A DNA stretch of 19,042 bases from Chloroflexota bacterium (GTDB lineage Bacteria > Chloroflexota > Anaerolineae > Anaerolineales > DRKV01): assembly GCA_011051635.1 (NCBI GenBank), contig DRKV01000315.1:1-19042 (forward strand), read 5' to 3'. Of this stretch, positions 7,320-13,283 are shown piece after piece; position 1 is the stretch's first letter; each line of letters opens with the position of its first letter. The translations under genes and the position numbers were made by a program. The notes beneath the pieces are model-generated. The model saw only the letters and a program-made list of their open reading frames with translations, made no database searches and was not told the DNA's origin.

Positions 7320-7558
7320 TGGCTGGTGTAGTAGACCGCGGTCAGGACAAGCGCCAGAAGGATGAGGGCGTAGGCCGCGGCGCGCAGCATCCCGGCCCGC
7401 AGAACGGCTTGCCCGTGCCGGTAGTGGAGCCGCGTCCCGGCGGCCATCTCCTGCCTGTTTTGGGAGGGTTTCCCCTGGCGCTGATACCACCAGGCGCGTT
7501 CGCAGTACAGGTAAGCGACAATCTCGGAGGCTCGGATGGGGGGCATGATGAGGCTCAC
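7310..7558 (-). CDS. Cas4-like nuclease, N-terminal half with transmembrane segment
   Basis: This 82-residue ORF carries the parts of a Cas4-like nuclease missing from the next ORF: the entry motif YLYCERAWWY with C19, the expected first 4Fe-4S ligand, and the RecB motif GxxxH (G41-TRL-H45). A hydrophobic helix (about 60-77) ends the protein at TSQWF. The start drawn is GTG at 7558, which overlaps the translin stop by 4 bp (GTGA). ATG at 7546 is an alternative giving 78 residues, and GAGGGG 11 bases before it is a possible Shine-Dalgarno. Together with the next ORF it would form one nuclease with a tight membrane hairpin and both lobes in the cytoplasm. A single ancestral gene split by a -1 frameshift is an alternative reading. 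Confidence 0.75.
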   Translation of the reverse strand: MSLIMPPIRASEIVAYLYCERAWWYQRQGKPSQNRQEMAAGTRLHYRHGQAVLRAGMLRAAAYALILLALVLTAVYYTSQWF

Positions 7559-8199
7559 CCCTCAGGAGGCAGGCGCTTCTCGAGACGTTCCAGGGCCTGC
7601 TCCAGTTGTTGCTGGCGCAGATTGAGAGTCAGGTCGCCGCGGGTGCGCTCGATGATGCTGCGGGCGATGTCCGTCAGGCGGCGCAACCCCATCGTGATGG
7701 CGTCGGGGTAGTCAATCGTGACCAGGACGGCGTAGATGTCGTCCATGTGGGAGAGCAGGCGCTCGGCCTCGTCGGAGTAGCCGTTGCGGAGGATGTCCAG
7801 GCAGCGGCGGCGGAGTTCACCGACCGCTTCGGCCAGTCCCTTGAGGTAGGTAGCCGGTTCCACGCCGAGGTCTTCGGGGGTGGGAAGGGGCTGGTTGAAA
7901 ATCAGGGCGAAGACGGTTTGGGCTTCGGTGTATTCCTTGAGGGCGTCTTGCGTATAGCCTGCGAAGTACAGGGGAGGGTAGGGCTGCAAGTTGAGGCGCA
8001 GCGCTTCGGCCAGATTTTGGGCTTCTCCCAGGAGGGAACGCGCCTGCTCTACCTCCCCGCGATGAATAGCGCGGATGGCGTTGGCGCAGTAGCGGGTCAA
8101 CTTGCGGGTCTGGGCCAGGGCGCGCTCCCGCTCGGCAGTCTGGGCATCGAAGGCGGCGCGAATGCCATCCGCAATGGAATCGAGGGCGTAAAGGCTCAT
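7555..8199 (-). CDS. Translin-family protein
   Basis: The 214-residue all-helical protein matches the translin/TRAX superfamily. The most telling stretches are LKEYTEA (88-93), GLAEAVGELRRR (121-132) and RLLSHMDDIYAVLVTIDYPDAIT (148-169), followed by GLRRLTDIARSIIERTR. Eukaryotic translin/TRAX forms the C3PO endoribonuclease, and archaeal homologues also cleave RNA. The acidic residues at the TRAX-like catalytic positions are kept here as E89 and E92 in the KEYTEA motif and E128 in GEL, with E124 where Asp is common. It may therefore be an RNase rather than only a binding protein. The gene overlaps DUF3467 upstream by 4 bp (ATGA) and the Cas4-like N-half downstream by 4 bp, so the genes are very probably cotranscribed. 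Bacterial translins are not well studied and the substrate is unknown. Confidence 0.8.
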   Translation of the reverse strand: MSLYALDSIADGIRAAFDAQTAERERALAQTRKLTRYCANAIRAIHRGEVEQARSLLGEAQNLAEALRLNLQPYPPLYFAGYTQDALKEYTEAQTVFALIFNQPLPTPEDLGVEPATYLKGLAEAVGELRRRCLDILRNGYSDEAERLLSHMDDIYAVLVTIDYPDAITMGLRRLTDIARSIIERTRGDLTLNLRQQQLEQALERLEKRLPPEG

Positions 8200-8522
8200 T
8201 CTGTGGGCGGGTGGGGGCGGAATAACTGGTCGGCCAGGGAGGGAGAACCGGGCATCTTGATTTCACCGAAGTTGGCCTCGTATTTGGCGAGATTCTCCGT
8301 CAGGGCGCGGTAGAACAACTTGGCGCTCAAAGGTGACATCACGACGCGGGTCTGCACTTTGGCGCCGCTGTCGCCGGGGAGAAGGCGCGCCAGGTCAATC
8401 ACGAATTCGGATGGCGAATGGGTGATGCGCGCCATGTTGGCGTAAACCGGCTCGGTGTTGTTGTCGAACTCCAGGCGCGGCGGCTGGGGCTTCTTGGGGG
8501 GCGGTGCGGGGTGGTCGCTCAT
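8196..8522 (-). CDS. DUF3467 family protein
   Basis: The 108-residue protein has a Pro/Lys-rich N-terminus (residues 1-18) followed by a compact DUF3467 domain: EPVYANMARITHSPSEFVIDLARLLPG, then VQTRVVMSPLSAKLFYRALTENLAKYEANFGEI. The family is widespread in bacteria and has no established function. There is no signal peptide or membrane segment, so it should be cytoplasmic. Its ATG lies 2 bp after the ssb stop and its own stop overlaps the translin start by 4 bp, which places it firmly in the ssb operon and suggests a role near DNA or RNA. No separate Shine-Dalgarno is seen, so translation is probably coupled to ssb. Confidence 0.85.
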   Translation of the reverse strand: MSDHPAPPPKKPQPPRLEFDNNTEPVYANMARITHSPSEFVIDLARLLPGDSGAKVQTRVVMSPLSAKLFYRALTENLAKYEANFGEIKMPGSPSLADQLFRPHPPTE

Positions 8523-8524
8523 GG

Positions 8525-8950
8525 CTAGAAGGGGATGTCGTCCTCGCCGGGAGGCGTCTCGCCGCCCATGCCGGGCGCGGCGCTCTGGGCGGCGGCGTCC
8601 TCGGCGCGGGAGGAAAGGAAGCGCACCGTCTGTGCGGTGACCTCAAAGGATGCTCCCGGAGTGCCGTCCTGGCGCGTCCAGATGCGCGGCCCGCCCGTGG
8701 CGGGGTCGGGATTCAATCGCCCGACGACCAGGACCTTGCTGCCGCGGCGCAGGTATTGGTTGACGGTCTCGGCCTGCTTGCCCCACACCGTCACCCGGAA
8801 CCAGGTGGTTTCTTTGACCTGTTCCCCGTTAGAGGCGGTGTACTGGCGGTTGGTGGCGACCGACATGGTGGTGACGGCCTGGCCCGTGGGGGTGTAGCGC
8901 AGTTCGGGGTCGCGCCCCAAATTGCCGACGATGGTGATTTGCTGGAACAT
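8525..8950 (-). CDS. ssb: Single-stranded DNA-binding protein
   Basis: SSB coats single-stranded DNA during replication, repair and recombination and recruits partners through its acidic tip. The 141-residue protein begins MFQQITIVGNLGRDPELRYTPTGQAVTTMSVATNR, a classic OB-fold start, continues with TTWFRVTVWGKQAETVNQYLRRGSKVLVVGRL, and ends in the partner-binding tail EDDIPF. A good AGGAGAA Shine-Dalgarno sits 6 bases before ATG 8950, so the longer open frame upstream to 9202 is rejected. It heads the compact run ssb, DUF3467, translin and the two Cas4-like ORFs. A LexA-like dyad lies about 35 bp upstream. This gene is clear of the tandem arrays. Confidence 0.95.
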   Translation of the reverse strand: MFQQITIVGNLGRDPELRYTPTGQAVTTMSVATNRQYTASNGEQVKETTWFRVTVWGKQAETVNQYLRRGSKVLVVGRLNPDPATGGPRIWTRQDGTPGASFEVTAQTVRFLSSRAEDAAAQSAAPGMGGETPPGEDDIPF

Positions 8951-8983
8951 GGAAATTCTCCTGGTGGTGAAGTTTTGAAAACA

Positions 8984-8995
8984 GAACAATTGTAC
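8984..8995. promoter_or_regulatory. Possible LexA-type dyad upstream of ssb
   Basis: GAACAATTGTAC matches the Gram-positive-type LexA box core GAAC-N4-GTTC at all but one position. It lies 34 bp before the ssb start and overlaps a minus-strand TACAAT that could be a -10. An SOS link is plausible for ssb, but a 12-bp near-match can arise by chance and no lexA is in the window. Confidence 0.3.
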
Positions 8996-10002
8996 TACAA
9001 CGTGCGTCCTTCCTGCCACTCCCGGGCGGCATCCAGCAGGGCGCTGAGGGGATGCAGTTCCCGCACAGGGAGGGCGAAATTTTCGGTGCGGGTGCTGCGA
9101 TACTGGAAGGTGCTGCTGCCGGGGGGCAACCTTCGCGCCTTCTGGCGAAACTCCCCTTTGGTGATGTAGCCCGCCAGGATGATTTTCATCCCGTACACCC
9201 ACAGGTTGCCCCAGCCCTGTTCGGAGACCAGCGGAGGGATGAGGTGCGTTTCGCCCAGCGTAGGGCTGTACACGCCGACCCGCCCTTCCGGGAGTTGGTC
9301 GGAGTGGAGGTAAACCAGGGTGTGGAAATCCCCCGGACAGGTGCGGCGGGTGAGATGGGGCAGACGCACCTCGCAGGTGAGGAAGCGCCGTTCCCCGTCC
9401 TGCCCGCCCAGTTGCAGGGAGAGGGCGGGGGGCCGCTCGCTTTTGAGGGCCAGTTCCCCCAGAGGATGCCAGACTTGCGGGCTGGCCCAGTCCCGCGGCA
9501 TGGGGTGGATGAGGTAAACCGGATGCCCGGCGGCCTGCGCTTTGGCAAGGGATTCGCGGTCCCGCGTCACCAGCCCCAGGAGAAAGGCGAACAGGTAGAC
9601 ATCGTTGGGCTTGAAGCGTTCGGTGTCCATCTGGTCGCTGGGAACCAGGGCGGCGGCCTCCAGCAGGCGGGAGGGGGCTTGCAGCACGGAGCGGATTTTG
9701 CGCCGCGAGGTGAGCAGAAAACTCTTGACATCCACCCTGCGCCCGCCGATGGAGACATCGTAACGGTCCGGTTCGGTAAAGGGTGTAGCCCCCAAAGTGT
9801 CGAAAGCGACCTCTTGCCGGTCGAGCAGACGGCGCAAGGCCAGTTCCACCGCAATCCCCGCCGCGATGCGCCGCATACGGGCCGTCTTCGAGCCGCCCAT
9901 CCGGTCGTAGGTATGCGGCAGGGAACGGGTGGCGTAGGCTATCCCGCCTTCGCTCAGGTCGGAGGTGTAGGGGAGGGTGATGAAGTCGGAGGGGGAGAGC
10001 AT
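8995..10002 (-). CDS. Putative PD-(D/E)XK nuclease of unknown family
   Basis: I do not recognise the family of this 335-residue protein. Residues 45-95 look like a restriction-endonuclease fold core: a helix with E53 (IAVELALRRLL), then EPDRYDV (77-83) and a strand with D91-V-K93 (RRVDVKSF). The D79/D82...DxK spacing fits PD-(D/E)XK enzymes. The C-terminal half (about 220-335) has the mixed look of a globular DNA- or protein-binding domain. No membrane segment or signal peptide is visible. It lies between ssb (44 bp downstream) and a DNA methyltransferase (about 185 bp upstream, separated by a tandem array), so it could be the restriction partner of MTase 1. The start ATG 10002 lacks a Shine-Dalgarno and follows CCCCATCCCC. 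Type II endonuclease or housekeeping nuclease are both possible. Confidence 0.6.
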   Translation of the reverse strand: MLSPSDFITLPYTSDLSEGGIAYATRSLPHTYDRMGGSKTARMRRIAAGIAVELALRRLLDRQEVAFDTLGATPFTEPDRYDVSIGGRRVDVKSFLLTSRRKIRSVLQAPSRLLEAAALVPSDQMDTERFKPNDVYLFAFLLGLVTRDRESLAKAQAAGHPVYLIHPMPRDWASPQVWHPLGELALKSERPPALSLQLGGQDGERRFLTCEVRLPHLTRRTCPGDFHTLVYLHSDQLPEGRVGVYSPTLGETHLIPPLVSEQGWGNLWVYGMKIILAGYITKGEFRQKARRLPPGSSTFQYRSTRTENFALPVRELHPLSALLDAAREWQEGRTL

Positions 10003-10043
10003 GGGGATGGGGAATGCAGAAGGATGAATGATGAATGCAGAAT

Positions 10044-10185
10044 GGTGGACGGGGGACGACAGACGATGGACGGTGGACGGTGGATGGGGGACGGGGGACG
10101 ATGGACGGTAGACGGTGGACTATGGACGGCTGACCACTGACACCTGACCGCTACCACGTGGTACGTGACACCTGGCACGTGATAC
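10044..10185 (+). repeat. Heptamer array, about 20 units
   Basis: The cleanest array in the window. Twelve units are of the GGTGGAC/GGGGGAC/GATGGAC type (10044-10127), then GGCTGAC, CACTGAC, ACCTGAC, one 9-bp unit, and GTGGTAC, GTGACAC, CTGGCAC, GTGATAC up to the stop codon of MTase 1. A 12-bp palindrome TACCACGTGGTA (10152-10163) marks the change of unit type. The 40 bp to the left (10003-10043) hold a looser repeat with GAATGCAGAA twice. Confidence 0.92.
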
Positions 10186-10187
10186 CC

Positions 10188-11027
10188 TCACCGCTCGTTC
10201 CGAAATTGGAGGCAGTAATGATGAAATGTGTTGCTCACCCAGGCGTTGCCCATCCCGTAGGGGAAGAGGCGCTGGTTGTCCTGAAGCCACAGGCGTTCGT
10301 CTTTGAGAACGTAGATTTCATTGAGGCGTTTTCCCAAATCCCAGGCCAGGGGATAGATGACGCCCCCTTTCTTGACGTTTTTGACGATGATGGTCAGGTA
10401 GGCACGGGGTTTGAGGTAGGGCTTGAGAGCGGCGTAGATGCCGACCAGGGTATCCAGGAATTGCTCGTAATCGTGCAAATTGCCCAGGTCGCGGGGGTCG
10501 TCGGAGTAAACCACGTCCAGTTCGTCTTCGGAGCGGCGCTTTTTCTGCGTTTCGGCCCCGCGGGCGTGGAGCATATCCCAGTAGGGCGGGGAGGTGAGCA
10601 CGTAGTCAATCGTCGGGATGGCGTACTCCCGGACGTGCTCGGCAATGCGGGAGGCGTCGCCGGTGATGATTTCAGCCCGCAGTTCATCGGCGGACTCTCC
10701 CAGTGCGGCGCGCTCCCCGGCAATCACCTGGCGGGCAATCTCGGCGTATTGGGGATTGAGTTCGATGCCGAAACTGTGCCTGCCGGCGCGCAGCGCAGCG
10801 ACCAGGGCGCTGCCGGTTCCGGCCATCGGGTCCAGCACCACCTGGCCGCGCTTGGTGAAAAATTCGATGAATTCCTGCGCCAGCGTTTCGGGGAATTTGG
10901 CGGGGTGGCGCAGCACCCCCTTCTTGCGCGGCGGCGGGTTATGGATGAACCACGACTTCTGGAATTTGAGCCAGGTTTTGGGGTCAAGGTCGTTGAGACG
11001 GTTGCGGAAGGGGCGTTTGGAGGGCAT
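10188..11027 (-). CDS. Site-specific DNA methyltransferase (MTase 1), N4-cytosine or N6-adenine
   Basis: From ATG 11027-11025 the protein has 279 residues. It carries HPAKFPE (41-47, motif X-like), the SAM-binding DPMAGTG (66-72) and FGIELN (86-91), and the catalytic TSPPYW (145-150). The order X, I, IV differs from that of MTase 2 in this window. It transfers a methyl group from SAM to an exocyclic amino group in DNA; SPPY-type motifs occur in both m4C and m6A enzymes. The open frame extends 12 codons upstream, but those codons are tandem-repeat sequence, so the inner ATG was chosen. It lacks a Shine-Dalgarno and follows CACACCTCCCC. Arrays lie on both sides. It may pair with the putative nuclease at 8995-10002, or be an orphan epigenetic enzyme. 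Confidence 0.88.
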   Translation of the reverse strand: MPSKRPFRNRLNDLDPKTWLKFQKSWFIHNPPPRKKGVLRHPAKFPETLAQEFIEFFTKRGQVVLDPMAGTGSALVAALRAGRHSFGIELNPQYAEIARQVIAGERAALGESADELRAEIITGDASRIAEHVREYAIPTIDYVLTSPPYWDMLHARGAETQKKRRSEDELDVVYSDDPRDLGNLHDYEQFLDTLVGIYAALKPYLKPRAYLTIIVKNVKKGGVIYPLAWDLGKRLNEIYVLKDERLWLQDNQRLFPYGMGNAWVSNTFHHYCLQFRNER

Positions 11028-11039
11028 GGGGAGGTGTGT

Positions 11040-11123
11040 CAAGTGCCAAGTGTCAAGTGCCAAGTGCTACGTGTCAAGTGCCACGTGATACGTGATGCGT
11101 GATACGTGACACGTGATACATCC
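11040..11123 (+). repeat. Heptamer array of a different consensus (CAAGTGC/TACGTGA)
   Basis: Twelve 7-bp units without an indel: CAAGTGC, CAAGTGT, CAAGTGC, CAAGTGC, TACGTGT, CAAGTGC, CACGTGA, TACGTGA, TGCGTGA, TACGTGA, CACGTGA, and a decayed TACATCC. The GTG at unit positions 4-6 is invariant in the first eleven. The array spans the gap between MTase 1 and the stop codon of the lipoprotein gene. Confidence 0.92.
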
Positions 11124-11125
11124 CC

Positions 11126-11893
11126 CTACGGCTCCCACACTTGCAGGGTGCGGAAACTGATGCTCAGGGGGGCGCCGGTGTCGGAGCGGATGAAAACGCC
11201 CAGTTCGCCGGCGGCGGGGGCCGGGTCCTTGATGGTAAATTGGAGGACGCCGTTGAGGTAGAAGGCAATCTCTTTTCCCTCAGCGCGCGCCCCCAGGGTG
11301 ACGCTGCCCGGCGCGCCCCGCGGGGCCTGCCCGGTGAGGCTCCACGGCTGGGGGGAAGTGGCCGTCCCGTTGTAGATGCGGTCAAGGCGCACCTGCCCGT
11401 CGCAAGAGAGGGCGAAGCGGTAAAAATTGTTGGGCGGCGTGTAGCGCAGTATCAGCCCGTACTCGTCCATCCCCTGGCAGAGGTTGAGGCCGGCATCCAC
11501 CTGGACGGCGAAATCCCGCAGGAGGGGCTGGCCGCGCACGGCGAAGCCGTAAGCGCGGGGCTGCTGCGCTGTGAGGGTCAGTTCTCCCCCCTCCAGGGCG
11601 ATGCGCCCGCCGGGAGCCGGATTGAAGAGCCACAGGGGCGCGCTGTTGAGGAAGGCGTCGCTGAGGATGAGCGCCCCGTGGGGGAGACCGGGGGGGACGG
11701 TGGGGGTGCTGGGGGCGGGGGTGGGGCGCGGCGTCCGGGTGGGGGTGGGGGGGAACCAGACGACCGTAGGGGTGGCGGTCTCTTTGGGGGCGGGGGAAGC
11801 CGCAGGGGTGGGAGGCGTCTTCGGGGGAGGGGCGGGGAGGCAGCCCCCCACCCAAAAGGCGAGGAAAATCCCGATGAGGGCACGCAGCCTCAA
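11126..11893 (-). CDS. Putative LamG-like lipoprotein
   Basis: The 255-residue product has a basic N-terminus and hydrophobic helix ending in lipobox VGGC (lipid cysteine at residue 18). A Pro/Thr-rich stalk (about 20-65, TPTPTRTPRPTPAPSTP-like) follows, then a C-terminal beta-rich domain resembling concanavalin/LamG folds (DEYGLILRYTPPNNFYRFAL, then IAFYLNGVLQFTI). It is probably an exported, membrane-anchored binding protein, perhaps for glycans; the ligand is unknown. No ATG or GTG fits the signal peptide. TTG 11893-11891, with AGGCGG 6 bases upstream, is the best start; TTG 11917 inside the end of purA is an alternative. It starts 16 bp after the purA stop and is probably cotranscribed with purA. 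Confidence 0.72.
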   Translation of the reverse strand: MRLRALIGIFLAFWVGGCLPAPPPKTPPTPAASPAPKETATPTVVWFPPTPTRTPRPTPAPSTPTVPPGLPHGALILSDAFLNSAPLWLFNPAPGGRIALEGGELTLTAQQPRAYGFAVRGQPLLRDFAVQVDAGLNLCQGMDEYGLILRYTPPNNFYRFALSCDGQVRLDRIYNGTATSPQPWSLTGQAPRGAPGSVTLGARAEGKEIAFYLNGVLQFTIKDPAPAAGELGVFIRSDTGAPLSISFRTLQVWEP

Positions 11894-11909
11894 AGGGAGT
11901 CCGCCTGCT

Positions 11910-13202
11910 TCAGACAATTTCCACCACCTGCTCCCGCTCCGGGCCGACGGATACCAGGGTGACGGGAACGCCCATCTGGTCTTCGATGTGGAGGATGTAA
12001 TCGCAGGCCGCATCGGGCAGGTCTTCCCAGCGGCGGGCGGCGCGCAAATCTTCTTGCCAGCCGGGAAAATCCTGATAGACCGGCTCGAAACCCTCCAGAC
12101 TGCCGGGGCCGAAGGGCAGGTCGGTGAAGGTCTCCCCGTCGCGGCGGTAGGCGGTACACAGGCGGATGCGCTCCAGCCCGCTGAGAACATCCAGTTTGGT
12201 GAGGGCCAGTTCGGTGACGCCGTTGACCCGCAGGGCATAGCGCAGCAAGACCAAATCCAGCCAGCCGACGCGCCGCGGGCGGCCTGTGGTGGTGCCGAAT
12301 TCATCCCAGGGGTTGGCCCCCGTGCCGCGCAGGTGTTCGGCGGTGGAGTCCTCCACCTCGGTGGGGAAAGGCCCCGCCCCGACGCGGGTCTGGAAGGCTT
12401 TGGTGACGCCGATGACGCGCCCCACGCAGCCCACGCCCAGCCCCAGGCCGGTGAGCGCCCCCGGCGCGATGGGGGTGGAACTGGTCACGAAGGGGTAGGT
12501 TCCCTGGTCGAGGTCGAGCAGAGTCCCCTGGGCGCCTTCGGCCAGGACGCGCTTGCCCTTCCGCAGGGCGGTGTGCAGCAGGGAGGAAATATCGCCGATG
12601 TAGGGGCGCAGGGTCTCGGCGTAGGCGCGGAACTGCTCCACGATGGGGGCCGGGTCGAGCGGTTCGGCGGTGTAGAGGCGGGTGAGCAGGCGGTTGGCGC
12701 GGGCGAGGTGGGCTTCCACCTTTTCGGGGAGGGAGGCGGGGTCGAGAAAAATCTCGGCGCGCAGTCCGTGGCGGGAAACTTTGTCGGTGTAGGCCGGGCC
12801 GATGCCCCGCAGGGTGGTGCCAATTTTGCCCTTCCCGCGGGCGGCTTCCTGGGCGGCATCCAGGGCGCGGTGGGCAGGGGTAATCAGGTGGGCGCCGAAT
12901 GCAATCCGCAGCCGCCTGGGAGTGATTTCCACGTCGGCGGCGCGCAGGCGCTCCATTTCCTCCAGCAGGGTGGCGGGGTTGACGACCATCCCGCTGCCCA
13001 GGACACCGATGGTGTGGGAGTGGATGATGCCGGAGGGTATCAGGTGCAGTTTGAAGGTCTGTTCCCCCACAGTGACGGTGTGCCCGGCGTTGTCGCCCCC
13101 GTTGTAACGGGCGACGTAATCGGCCTGAGACGCCAGCAAATCCACCATGCGCCCCTTGCCTTCATCTCCCCATTGCGCGCCAATGACGATGTCTAAGGGC
13201 AT
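11910..13202 (-). CDS. purA: Adenylosuccinate synthetase
   Basis: PurA joins IMP and aspartate using GTP to give adenylosuccinate, the first step from IMP to AMP. The 430-residue protein is of normal length. It shows the P-loop WGDEGKG with catalytic D13, GGDNAGHT with catalytic H41, and downstream GTTTGRPRRVGWLD and TKLDVLSGLE, which bind IMP and the guanine nucleotide. AGGAGG lies 6 bases before the ATG at 13202. It is transcribed divergently from the SDR gene across an 81-bp promoter region. Its coding sequence has no array intrusion. Confidence 0.97.
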   Translation of the reverse strand: MPLDIVIGAQWGDEGKGRMVDLLASQADYVARYNGGDNAGHTVTVGEQTFKLHLIPSGIIHSHTIGVLGSGMVVNPATLLEEMERLRAADVEITPRRLRIAFGAHLITPAHRALDAAQEAARGKGKIGTTLRGIGPAYTDKVSRHGLRAEIFLDPASLPEKVEAHLARANRLLTRLYTAEPLDPAPIVEQFRAYAETLRPYIGDISSLLHTALRKGKRVLAEGAQGTLLDLDQGTYPFVTSSTPIAPGALTGLGLGVGCVGRVIGVTKAFQTRVGAGPFPTEVEDSTAEHLRGTGANPWDEFGTTTGRPRRVGWLDLVLLRYALRVNGVTELALTKLDVLSGLERIRLCTAYRRDGETFTDLPFGPGSLEGFEPVYQDFPGWQEDLRAARRWEDLPDAACDYILHIEDQMGVPVTLVSVGPEREQVVEIV

Positions 13203-13221
13203 GGCTGCCTCCTGTTGGTGT

Positions 13222-13264
13222 TAGAATTGGGAACACTTGCACACTTTCTCACTTTCCCATTCTA
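13222..13264. promoter_or_regulatory. Inverted repeat in the purA/SDR divergent promoter region
   Basis: TAGAATTGGGAA (13222-13233) and TTCCCATTCTA (13254-13264) are near-perfect inverted arms about 20 bp apart, placed symmetrically between two divergent genes. Each arm contains a TAGAAT-like hexamer facing one gene, so the symmetry could reflect two back-to-back -10 elements or a shared operator. No regulator can be named. Confidence 0.35.
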
Positions 13265-13283
13265 GCACACAAGGAGACTCTTC

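Noticed and set aside
10003..10187. Replication origin or DnaA-box cluster in the repeat-filled gap
   Set aside because: No DnaA box (TTATCCACA-like) or AT-rich unwinding region is visible, and similar arrays occur in many gaps.
11028..11063. 12-codon N-terminal extension of MTase 1
   Set aside because: It is encoded by the CAAGTG-type array edge and has no family similarity.
11571..13196. 541-codon plus-strand open frame opposite purA and the lipoprotein
   Set aside because: The purA catalytic residues are intact on the minus strand, and the plus frame runs through both genes without domain content.
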